Shown piece by piece: positions 1-7,179 of a DNA stretch of 28,100 bases (position 1 is the first letter of the stretch; each line of letters begins with the position of its first letter). Origin of the DNA: a virus. Made by a program: the position numbers and the translations under genes. Location: positions 1 to 28,100 of IMG/VR virus record IMGVR_UViG_3300032278_000091; one strand, written 5' to 3'. Under the pieces are notes generated by a model that was not told the DNA's origin, did not search any database, and saw only the letters and a program-made list of their open reading frames with translations.

Positions 1-672
1 GTCTTTTATAAGACCCCACAGGCCATGTGGAGATTTTATGGTTATTATGGTGGTCTCAATACAGTTGGCGACTTAGCTAGCTATGGACAGTTTGCCGATG
101 ATTCCACCTTTGAGGTAATTCCGCCATGGCAAAACAAACTTCAAGCCATGGCTTTTGAAGACGCGATTTATACAAGAAACTCTCACTATTCATACGAGCT
201 TAAAAACAACCGCCTAAGACTTTATCCTCGACCTGTAATTGGCAGCCCTAGTACGTTTTGGGTTGAGTTTTTTGTACAAAGCGATGCTTGGGTAGAGGAA
301 GAGGAAAATAAAAACTCTGGTATTGATGGCATTAACAACATGAGCACTCTACCATTTGAAAACATTCCATTTGTTAATATTAATTCAATTGGTAAGCAGT
401 GGATCCGCCGCTTTGCCTTGGCTGTGTGCAAGGAGATGCTCGGCCAAACCCGCGGAAAATTTGCGACAATACCAATCCCGGGTGACTCAGTGACCTTGAA
501 CGCTTCCGATTTGCTTTCGCAGGCAAAAGAGGAACAAGAAAAACTGCGAGAAGAACTTAAGACAGTGCTTGACGAGCTTACGTATCAAAAACTTATGGAA
601 GGGGACGTCGCTCTAATTGAATCAACTAATAAAATACAGGAAAGAATCCCACTTCCAGTAATTGTTGGGTAA
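1..672 (+). CDS. gp13-like neck (head completion) protein, 5' partial
   Basis: The frame is open from base 1 (V-F-Y-K-T-P-Q-A before the first Met at base 25), so the gene almost certainly begins upstream of the window. The visible part is about 223 residues. The C-terminal third contains 'QWIRRFALAVCKEMLGQTRGKF' followed by an IPIPG-x-x-VTLN-type segment and an acidic helix. I recognise this arrangement from gp13-type neck proteins of T4-like marine phages. Its position just before a gp14-like and a gp15-like gene supports the call. In T4 these proteins close the filled head and form the docking site for the tail. The assignment is by remembered pattern and gene order, not by alignment; another neck or connector protein is possible. 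Confidence 0.55.
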   Translation, partial: VFYKTPQAMWRFYGYYGGLNTVGDLASYGQFADDSTFEVIPPWQNKLQAMAFEDAIYTRNSHYSYELKNNRLRLYPRPVIGSPSTFWVEFFVQSDAWVEEEENKNSGIDGINNMSTLPFENIPFVNINSIGKQWIRRFALAVCKEMLGQTRGKFATIPIPGDSVTLNASDLLSQAKEEQEKLREELKTVLDELTYQKLMEGDVALIESTNKIQERIPLPVIVG

Positions 673-675
673 AAA

Positions 676-1170
676 ATGGCAAAAGATGATAATAATTGGT
701 CACAACCTGCAGCTCCCCCACCTCCAATGTTCTTGGGGGAGAAAGAGCGCGACCTTGTTAAGCAAGTTAATGATGAACTGATTGAGACTGTCATCGGCCA
801 GCAGATATTGTATTTCCCGATTAGCATAGAACACACAAATTTTCATTCGCTTTATGGCGAGGCAATTGAAAAAACATATTTACCGCCAATAAGGGTTTAT
901 GCTCTTGTTGTGTGGGAGGGTTTTGAGACGACAACCACAAATTTTGGTATCGACAAACGCCCCTCAATTGTTATTCACTTTCACAAGCGCCGGTTAACAG
1001 AGGATCAGGACTTGTTTGTACGCGAAGGCGACTTTGTACAATATGGTCAGGATTATTATGAAATTGTGACCCTGAACGAGCCCAAGCGCCTATTTGGACA
1101 AGCGGATCATAAAATAGAAATAGAAGCAAAGTGTATTAAGGCACGCAAAGGTACTTTTAATGGCGAATAA
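676..1170 (+). CDS. gp14-like neck protein
   Basis: This 164-residue protein starts 3 bases after the preceding stop. After a Pro-rich N-terminus (PPPP near residue 16) it has a segment of the form E-x-D-L-x6-E-L-x4-G-x4-Y-F-P. That resembles the start of gp14 (virus neck protein family), where a similar stretch reads roughly DLYEDLIIEAL..G..VYYLPR. It is much shorter than T4 gp14 (256 residues), so it would be a minimal version. T4 gp14 joins gp13 in the neck, between the portal and the tail terminator. The next gene overlaps its last 11 bases, which suggests translational coupling. The call rests on the motif and the gene order gp13-gp14-gp15. Confidence 0.5.
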   Translation: MAKDDNNWSQPAAPPPPMFLGEKERDLVKQVNDELIETVIGQQILYFPISIEHTNFHSLYGEAIEKTYLPPIRVYALVVWEGFETTTTNFGIDKRPSIVIHFHKRRLTEDQDLFVREGDFVQYGQDYYEIVTLNEPKRLFGQADHKIEIEAKCIKARKGTFNGE

Positions 1171-2011
1171 AACAATAGAAATAATGCCGTCGACAATTGA
1201 GACCATAGACCGCGCAACTTTTACATGGCTGGATGAAAGATTAAACGTTTTTTGCACAACAAATGATGGATGGCGCAAAGTGCCAGTCTCTTGGGTCATA
1301 TCCGAGCGCGCACATAAGGCAAAAGCAGATAAAGATTTGCGAGATGATAGTGGCACACTAGTCTTGCCCATGATTTCTCTTGAGCGGGAAACAGTTGCAA
1401 AAGACCCGGCCCGAAAGGGCGCTTTCTGGGGACACGTTCCACCCAATAGCGATTACAGGAAGGGCTCAATTGTCATTGGTAGAAAAATAAATCAAGAAAA
1501 AACAACAAATTTCGCAAATGCGCACCAACTTGACAAGCGCAGCCAAGCTAACTTCCCGCACCGGGATTCGCTCGGGCGCCTGATACCAACTGAGAAAGTG
1601 GTATACCAGACTATGCACTGGCCAATGCCTGTTTATATTGACGTCACATACAACATTAGTGTTATGGCACAATACCAACAGCAGATGAATGAAATTGTAA
1701 CACCGTTTATCACGAAAACTGGCGGAATAAACTTCGTCACAGTGAGTCAGGACGGACATCGCTTCGAAGCTTTTATTCAGTCTGATTTTGCGCAAGAAGA
1801 TAATGTAAATTCAATGAGCACGGAAGAGCGCACCTACAAAACAAAAATCTCAGTTAAGGTTTTGGGGTATTTAATTGGAGAAGATAAAAACCAGGAAACG
1901 CCAAAAATAGTGATCAGAGAAAATGCGGTTGAAGTTAAAATGCCCAGAGAACGTGTGGTTTTGGGCGATATTCCAGAACACACTGGAAAAGATGGATTTT
2001 ATCGAGAATAA
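1160..2011 (+). CDS. gp15-like tail terminator / sheath stabiliser
   Basis: This protein has 283 residues, close to T4 gp15 (272). The central part reads 'PMPVYIDVTYNISVMAQYQQ', then 'MNEIVTPFI', then a G-H-R-x-E-A-F-I segment. It ends in an 'EERTYKTKISVKVLGYLIGE' segment. These are the hallmarks I associate with the T4 gp15/gp3 tail-completion family. gp15 caps the assembled tail tube and sheath and provides the surface that binds the neck. It overlaps the gp14-like gene by 11 bases and lies directly upstream of sheath and tube, as expected for its role. The ATG at 1160 is the natural start because it couples to the upstream stop. Confidence 0.7.
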   Translation: MANKTIEIMPSTIETIDRATFTWLDERLNVFCTTNDGWRKVPVSWVISERAHKAKADKDLRDDSGTLVLPMISLERETVAKDPARKGAFWGHVPPNSDYRKGSIVIGRKINQEKTTNFANAHQLDKRSQANFPHRDSLGRLIPTEKVVYQTMHWPMPVYIDVTYNISVMAQYQQQMNEIVTPFITKTGGINFVTVSQDGHRFEAFIQSDFAQEDNVNSMSTEERTYKTKISVKVLGYLIGEDKNQETPKIVIRENAVEVKMPRERVVLGDIPEHTGKDGFYRE

Positions 2012-2096
2012 TTGGTTTTTGGATTGGTAAGTTACTATTTATTAGAGAAAATGAATGCACACCATTCCTGAAATAATCGCTTGAAGGAGAAAAAGA

Positions 2097-4988
2097 ATGT
2101 CAGTTAAAAAGTTTAAGTTTGTATCCCCGGGAGTTTTCGTTAATGAGATTGATAATTCACAATTAACAGCTACCCCATCCGGAATCGGCCCGGTAGTTAT
2201 TGGCAGGTCAGAAAGAGGCCCCGCCCTTCGGCCAGTGCGAGTTGATTCTTTTTCAGATTTTATTAACACTTTTGGAAACCCAATTCCTGGCGGCCAAGGC
2301 GGCGATGTCTGGAGAGACGGAAATTATACCGCCCCAACATATGCCGCATATGCTGCTCAAGCATGGCTGCGAAATAATTCACCAATTAATTTTGTGCGCC
2401 TTCTCGGCGCAGAACACAGCGAAGCAACAACCGCAGGTCAAGCAGGGTGGAATTTGGGTACCCCAACTGTCGACCCGCTTTCAAACCATGGCGCCTTTGG
2501 GATTTTCATGTGCAATTCTGCGTCGGCAGCGACAGCGCTTACTGGCGCGTTGGCGGCAATTGTTTACGTATCCACTGGCAGCGTGAGACTGGAAGGCAAC
2601 CTCCGCAATACATCTGCCACAACCTCTTCTGCCGCGGCGCTCATTGCTGGCAATGAAAACGGCGATTTTACATTTGAGGCCACTGATGGCAGCGGCAACA
2701 CTGCGGATAAGTTTATGTTCAATCTTGACCGGTCCTCGGATAGGTACATCCGCAAAGTAGCAAACACAAACCCGACATTAACCAATAGCAATATTACTGA
2801 CAGCGACGCGTCAAAAACGTACTGGGTTGGTCAAACATATGAAAGAGCAGTCACAGATGCAGTAACTTCGACCGACCGATTTGCTTTCTTGTTGGCCTTG
2901 GAAAGCGGCTCAGCTAATGGCGCCGATTTTGGCATGGGCCTGCAAGCGCCAAAAACCGGCTGGTTTATTTCGCAAGATCTTGGCCAACCCGGCAATTTTA
3001 ATGTATATAACTCTCCGAAAAAACTATTTAAACTAGTCTGTATGAATACAGGCGAGTGGGAACAACGAAATCTCAAAGTTTCCATTCAAGATATTAAAGC
3101 CCCCCAAAATGATTATGATCCATATGGCACTTTCACGGTGGTCCTTAGAAAGATCGGCGATAAAGACGCAGCGGTGCAAGTTGTGGAACGATTTTCTCAG
3201 TGTAGCTTGAACCCCAATTCGCAAAATTATATTGGGCGTAAAATTGGTGATCGATATACAGCCTGGGATGAGACTGAAAAACGTTATAGACTATATGGCA
3301 ACTACCCCAACATGTCAAAGTTTATAAGGGTTGATATGGCACCCGAGGTCGCAGCTGGCACTGAAGCCGCAGCGGCACTTCCGTTTGGCGTTTACGGCCC
3401 ATTGCGATTTAAGGGCTTCTCTCTTCTGTCTGGCGCAGCTGGGCACCCGTGCGACTTTTTCGCCCTAGGAACCCACCAGTCGGGTGCAGCCACCGCCGAA
3501 GCAAACAGTTTTGTCGAGGAAGGAGATCTCCCTTGGACCCCAACTGCCGATAACAACCCGGTGGGCGGCATTGATTTTGGACCCTCTGGTTCCCACATCG
3601 TCTCCGCAGGACTCGGCGGTCTCACCGCATTCACTGGTGCCTTCCCGTTCCCGGCGATAGAACTTCGCTCTGGTAGCGCTGACACTAACTTGTCTAGCCC
3701 GAAAGACGCCTACTGGGGCGCCTCTGTACATAGAACTGCTACTTCAACTCGATTTGAAGAAAGTGTAGCAGAAATGTGCCGCGCTCTCCCGGGCAACTTG
3801 GATAGCCACACGGCGGACGTCTCGACAGAGCATATGTGGATTTTCACATTAGATAATTTGGTTGCGTCTGGAGGTTCGCTGCAGCAAGTGGTATATGTCT
3901 CCGGTTCGCGCACCTTGGAAGAATCGATTACGGCTACTAGCTCTTCATATAAAGCAGTCTTGGAACATGGTTATGATAAATTTACCACTGTTTTCGCTGG
4001 CGGTTTTGATGGTGTAGACATTACTGAAAAAGAGCCTTTTGGCAACCACGCTATCGGCTCAGGCGAGCGCACTAGCTATGAATATAATTCAATTAAGCGC
4101 TCCATTGATAGTCTTTCTGATCCGGAGGCGATTGAGTTTAACTTGGCCGCGATTCCGGGTTGTGTTAACACAGGGCTGACCAGTCATTTGATTAACACGT
4201 GCGAGTCGCGCGGCGACGCACTAGCAATTATTGATATCGAAAATGATTATACGCCTTCTACAGAATCGACCAACGATGAGGCCACTCGCGTGAAGACTGT
4301 ATCTCAGGCGGTAACTTCAATGCGCGACCGCGGCCTTAATTCCAGCTATGGCTGCGCATTCTATCCATGGGTACAGATTCGAGATACCATCCAAGGTACC
4401 CAATTGTGGGTACCGCCTTCAGTTGTGGCTCTCGGCGCAATGGCCAGTTCAGAAAGATCTTCGGAACTTTGGTTTGCTCCCGCGGGCTTTACTCGCGGCG
4501 GTTTAACTGGCGGAGCAGCAGGCATCCCAGTTATTGGCGTACGCCAGCAGCTAACTTCTAAAGAGAGAGACACACTTTATCAAGCAAATATTAATCCGAT
4601 TGCTTCTTTCCCGGCAGAGGGTATTGTTATTTTTGGCCAGAAAACGCTACAAGCTACGCCATCAGCTCTTGATCGAATTAACGTACGCAGATTGATGATT
4701 TATATTAAGAAAGAGATATCTAGAATGGCAGCAACAATATTGTTTGATCAAAACGTTTCTGCAACATGGGACCGATTTACCCAACAGGCCGGACCATTTT
4801 TAAGCTCAGTTCAGACGAGATTGGGATTGTCTGATTTTAAAATTATTTTGGACGAAACTACAACAACACCGGATTTAGTGGATAGAAATATTTTGTATGC
4901 TAAAATTTATTTGAAACCCGCGCGAGCCATTGAGTTTATTGCGCTTGATTTCGTAATTACGAATACTGGCGCAGCTTTTGAAGATTAA
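2097..4988 (+). CDS. Contractile tail sheath protein (gp18-like)
   Basis: This 963-residue protein opens with a typical sheath N-terminus: 'FVSPGVFVNEID' then 'GPVVIGRSERGP' and 'FSDFINTFGNP'. It closes with the C-terminal sheath domain: 'RRLMIYIKKEISRMAATILF' followed by W-D-R-F, then 'RNILYAKIYLKPARAIEFIA'. Sheath subunits form the contractile sleeve around the tail tube and contract to drive it through the envelope. T4 gp18 has 659 residues, so about 300 residues extra lie in the middle, probably as one or more surface-exposed insertion domains. A clear AAGGAG precedes the start. It is followed by the tube gene, the canonical order. Protein identity is secure; the nature of the insertion is unknown. 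Confidence 0.93.
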   Translation: MSVKKFKFVSPGVFVNEIDNSQLTATPSGIGPVVIGRSERGPALRPVRVDSFSDFINTFGNPIPGGQGGDVWRDGNYTAPTYAAYAAQAWLRNNSPINFVRLLGAEHSEATTAGQAGWNLGTPTVDPLSNHGAFGIFMCNSASAATALTGALAAIVYVSTGSVRLEGNLRNTSATTSSAAALIAGNENGDFTFEATDGSGNTADKFMFNLDRSSDRYIRKVANTNPTLTNSNITDSDASKTYWVGQTYERAVTDAVTSTDRFAFLLALESGSANGADFGMGLQAPKTGWFISQDLGQPGNFNVYNSPKKLFKLVCMNTGEWEQRNLKVSIQDIKAPQNDYDPYGTFTVVLRKIGDKDAAVQVVERFSQCSLNPNSQNYIGRKIGDRYTAWDETEKRYRLYGNYPNMSKFIRVDMAPEVAAGTEAAAALPFGVYGPLRFKGFSLLSGAAGHPCDFFALGTHQSGAATAEANSFVEEGDLPWTPTADNNPVGGIDFGPSGSHIVSAGLGGLTAFTGAFPFPAIELRSGSADTNLSSPKDAYWGASVHRTATSTRFEESVAEMCRALPGNLDSHTADVSTEHMWIFTLDNLVASGGSLQQVVYVSGSRTLEESITATSSSYKAVLEHGYDKFTTVFAGGFDGVDITEKEPFGNHAIGSGERTSYEYNSIKRSIDSLSDPEAIEFNLAAIPGCVNTGLTSHLINTCESRGDALAIIDIENDYTPSTESTNDEATRVKTVSQAVTSMRDRGLNSSYGCAFYPWVQIRDTIQGTQLWVPPSVVALGAMASSERSSELWFAPAGFTRGGLTGGAAGIPVIGVRQQLTSKERDTLYQANINPIASFPAEGIVIFGQKTLQATPSALDRINVRRLMIYIKKEISRMAATILFDQNVSATWDRFTQQAGPFLSSVQTRLGLSDFKIILDETTTTPDLVDRNILYAKIYLKPARAIEFIALDFVITNTGAAFED

Positions 4989-5037
4989 AGAAGAAAAATT
5001 GATTTATTAAACTAATTATAATTAGGAGGAAGAAATT

Positions 5038-5625
5038 ATGCCATATTGGGCACAGAGTATTATGGAGCCGAAGCGCCAGTATCGGTTTTTGTTGAGCGGA
5101 TTGGCCCAAGGCACGGTCCACGAATATCTTGTGAAAAAGGCCTCAAAGCCTCAATGGTCTATGGAAGATGCGGACCACACATTTTTAAATCACACTTTTA
5201 AATACCCGGGACGCGTTAAATGGGAAAATATCTCAGTTACAATCGTCGACCCGGGCGGCAGCAACGACGCTAGTAGAATCTTGTATAACGTTCTGCAGAA
5301 ATCCGGATATCCACTCCCCGGCGCAATCACGGGAGAAAAGGCAACCAAGACAGGTATGCAGTACAGCGAAGGCAGCGGAACCACGGTCTCTAAGGCTGGC
5401 GCGGTCAATGCCCTGGGCGCCCAGATATATATTAAACAATTAGGCCCAACTAGCGATAACCTAACCGACGCAGCGGTGATCGAAACATGGACATTGCATA
5501 ACCCGTTTATTAAATCTGTCAAGTATGGCGAACTATCATACGATTCGGAAGACATGATAGAGATCGAGCTTGAACTTCGTTACGACTGGGCAGTAATTGC
5601 CACTAATGAGGCACCAACGACCTAG
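5038..5625 (+). CDS. Tail tube protein (gp19-like)
   Basis: This 195-residue protein follows the sheath gene and is preceded by a strong AGGAGG. It carries the small beta-rich tube fold pattern: 'KRQYRFLLSGL' near the N-terminus, then a 'HTFKYPGRVKWENISVTIVD' strand pair, and a C-terminal 'SYDSEDMIEIELELRYDWAV' segment. This matches myovirus tube proteins; T4 gp19 has 163 residues. Its hexamers stack to form the rigid inner tube that carries DNA. The TATAAT at 5017-5022, just before the ribosome site, could be part of a strong phage promoter, but no partner -35 box is visible at normal spacing. Confidence 0.88.
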   Translation: MPYWAQSIMEPKRQYRFLLSGLAQGTVHEYLVKKASKPQWSMEDADHTFLNHTFKYPGRVKWENISVTIVDPGGSNDASRILYNVLQKSGYPLPGAITGEKATKTGMQYSEGSGTTVSKAGAVNALGAQIYIKQLGPTSDNLTDAAVIETWTLHNPFIKSVKYGELSYDSEDMIEIELELRYDWAVIATNEAPTT

Positions 5626-5649
5626 CACGAGCATAGTGTTAACAAGCGC

Positions 5650-5678
5650 TTAAAAACACCCCACTTATGTTGTATAAT
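5650..5678 (+). promoter_or_regulatory. Sigma-70-type promoter before baseplate-hub gene
   Basis: TTAAAA (5650-5655) is followed after 17 bases by a perfect TATAAT (5673-5678), 37 bases before the ATG at 5716. The -35 box matches four of six consensus positions. An AAGCGCTT palindrome (5645-5652) overlaps the -35 box and might be an operator. This is the best promoter candidate in the 90-base gap after the tube gene, and it would drive the hub/tape-measure operon. Confidence 0.6.
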
Positions 5679-5715
5679 AAACACAACACAAGCTTACTAC
5701 TTTCAATGAGGTACC

Positions 5716-6576
5716 ATGACAACTAGAAACAACACCGACCGTATCGGCGCCGCACAGGCAGCCGACCCGCCCCCTATTCCAACAATTAGAAAAGATGAAG
5801 AGACTCCATTTCATTTTGCAACCCCAACAGAATTTGTTGATTTGCCGTCTGGTGGCAGATACTACCCCGAAGGACACCCGCTGCACAATGTGGATACCTT
5901 AGAAATTCGCTATATGACTGCAAAAGATGAAGATATTTTATCTTCGCGAACTCTGATTAAGAAAGGGCTAGCCATTGACCGCTTTCTTGCTAATGTGATT
6001 ATTAATAAAAAGGTCACGCCAGAAATGCTGCTTATTGGTGACAAAAACGCGGTATTGGTTGCTGCACGAATTACAGGTTATGGCGCCAACTACGAAACAA
6101 AAGTTACATGTCCAGTTTGCGCGACACACAGTGATTTCTCATTTGACTTGAACGAGGCTGTCGTCAAAGACGGCACAGATCATGGACCCTTTAAGGTTGA
6201 AGAGGTAGGCAATGGCAAATTTGCTATTCCTTTGCCAAAGTCTGGCGTACGCGTAGAAACGCGCTTGATGGCAGGGTCCGATGAACGCAAACTTCTTGCC
6301 CTATCAGAGCAACGAAAGAGGAAAAAGGCGGAAGAGGCTCTTCTAACAGACCAACTGCGCCTGATAATTCTTTCAGTCGACGGTACAGAAGATCGACAAG
6401 TTATTAACAACTTTATCAGTAACATGCCAGCGATGGATTCGCGTTATATACGCGATGCCATGTCCCATGTCACTCCTAACGTTGATCTAACTCAAGACTT
6501 TTCGTGTACATCTTGCGGCTATGAGCAAGAAATGGAGGTTCCGTTTACGACGGACTTTTTTTGGCCTAGACGATAA
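5716..6576 (+). CDS. T4 gp26-like baseplate hub / tail assembly protein
   Basis: This 286-residue protein has the signature 'FVDLPSGGRYYPEGHPL', then 'YMTAKDEDILSSRTLIKKG' and 'GDKNAVLVAARITGYG'. I associate these with the T4 baseplate-protein family (PF12322, gp26-type hub subunits) of T4-like phages. Two CxxC knuckles, C-P-V-C near residue 135 and C-T-S-C near residue 265, could bind one zinc ion. It ends in 'TTDFFWPRR'. A GAGG ribosome site precedes the ATG. In T4, gp26 takes part in hub assembly. Here the gene sits before the tape measure, where tail assembly chaperones are normally encoded, and its last codons contain a run of seven T with a conserved-looking +1 frame beyond. It may therefore make a longer frameshift product. 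Confidence 0.72.
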   Translation: MTTRNNTDRIGAAQAADPPPIPTIRKDEETPFHFATPTEFVDLPSGGRYYPEGHPLHNVDTLEIRYMTAKDEDILSSRTLIKKGLAIDRFLANVIINKKVTPEMLLIGDKNAVLVAARITGYGANYETKVTCPVCATHSDFSFDLNEAVVKDGTDHGPFKVEEVGNGKFAIPLPKSGVRVETRLMAGSDERKLLALSEQRKRKKAEEALLTDQLRLIILSVDGTEDRQVINNFISNMPAMDSRYIRDAMSHVTPNVDLTQDFSCTSCGYEQEMEVPFTTDFFWPRR

Positions 6577-6751
6577 CTACATTGAGAGCGTATACGAGCA
6601 GTTCTTCATTCTAAAATATCATGGCGGCTGGAGTTTTTCAGAAGCTTATAATTTGCCGACCATGCTTAGACTGTGGTTTTTGAACCGTTTAACCCGACAG
6701 TTTGAGGAAGAGAAGGACGAAATGGACAAAGCGCGCCGCCGCTCTCGATAG
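6521..6751 (+). CDS. Probable frameshift extension of the hub/chaperone gene
   Basis: This frame overlaps the end of the previous gene by 56 bases. Its only ATG, at 6521, has no ribosome-binding site, and its first residues (MSKKWRFRLRR) look like a shadow of the upstream gene. Protein-like sequence begins exactly after the T run at 6556-6562: 'GLDDNYIESVYEQFFILKYH', then 'GGWSFSEAYNLPTMLRLWFL' and a charged helix. This suggests it is read by a +1 (or -2) shift, giving an approximately 344-residue fusion. Many tail phages make G/GT-type chaperone pairs by frameshift just before the tape measure gene. Other explanations are re-initiation, or a one-base error in the homopolymer that split a single gene. 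Confidence 0.6.
   Translation: MSKKWRFRLRRTFFGLDDNYIESVYEQFFILKYHGGWSFSEAYNLPTMLRLWFLNRLTRQFEEEKDEMDKARRRSR
6556..6562 (+). other. Candidate ribosomal slip site (T7 run)
   Basis: The zero frame reads GAC-TTT-TTT-TGG-CCT-AGA-CGA-TAA. tRNA-Phe on the second TTT can move one base forward and pair perfectly with TTT again, after which GGC-CTA-GAC-GAT continues the downstream frame. A -2 slip reaches the same frame with one extra Phe. The zero-frame stop lies 11 bases beyond the run. Confidence 0.5.
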
Positions 6752-6820
6752 TTAATAAAACACTTTTCTCTATTTTCCCCCACATAACTAATTACTATTG
6801 TACTAATAGGAGATATTTGT

Positions 6821-7162
6821 ATGCAAAATGTCACTGAAGAAAAAATGACTACCACCGTCATTGATTTGAACGCAGCAAAGGACAAAAAGCTAGAAGAGAG
6901 TTATTTAAACATGTTCGGCAACTTGGTAAAGGCTGTCATGAAGACGACTTTTGGCGGCCCTGCTACGTTTCCGCTAAAAGTTAAGGGCACGACTCAGCAA
7001 GTCGACGCATTCTCGAAAGCCCTCGCCGCGGAAAAAAGATATATGGAAGCCTATAGGACTTTTGGCCTAGATGATTCCAAGACTTATAGAAGCAAATACG
7101 CACTAGACAGCGCCATCGCCGGGTTCGAGCTTAGAACTGGCTTGAAGTGGCCTTTCAAATAG
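6821..7162 (+). CDS. Unrecognised small protein between hub/chaperone and tape measure
   Basis: This 113-residue protein has a good AGGAG nine bases before the ATG. A second Met (base 6845) is possible. The protein is mixed charged and largely helical by composition, with no signal peptide, membrane segment or Cys. Its middle 'TTQQVDAFSKALAAEKRYME' and C-terminal 'SAIAGFELRTGLKWPF' look like a small globular helical fold. I do not recognise the family. Position between the gp26-like gene and the tape measure suggests a tail-assembly or tape-measure-binding role, but that is inference from order only. Confidence 0.65.
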   Translation: MQNVTEEKMTTTVIDLNAAKDKKLEESYLNMFGNLVKAVMKTTFGGPATFPLKVKGTTQQVDAFSKALAAEKRYMEAYRTFGLDDSKTYRSKYALDSAIAGFELRTGLKWPFK

Positions 7163-7179
7163 GGGAGCATAATATATAA

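Noticed and set aside
5017-5022. TATAAT before the tail tube gene as a full promoter
   Set aside because: No -35 element at usable spacing was found; it could still be a phage-specific promoter.
6521-6553. Independent translation of the second frame from ATG 6521
   Set aside because: There is no ribosome site, and the first eleven residues look like an out-of-frame shadow. Plausible protein sequence starts only after the T run.
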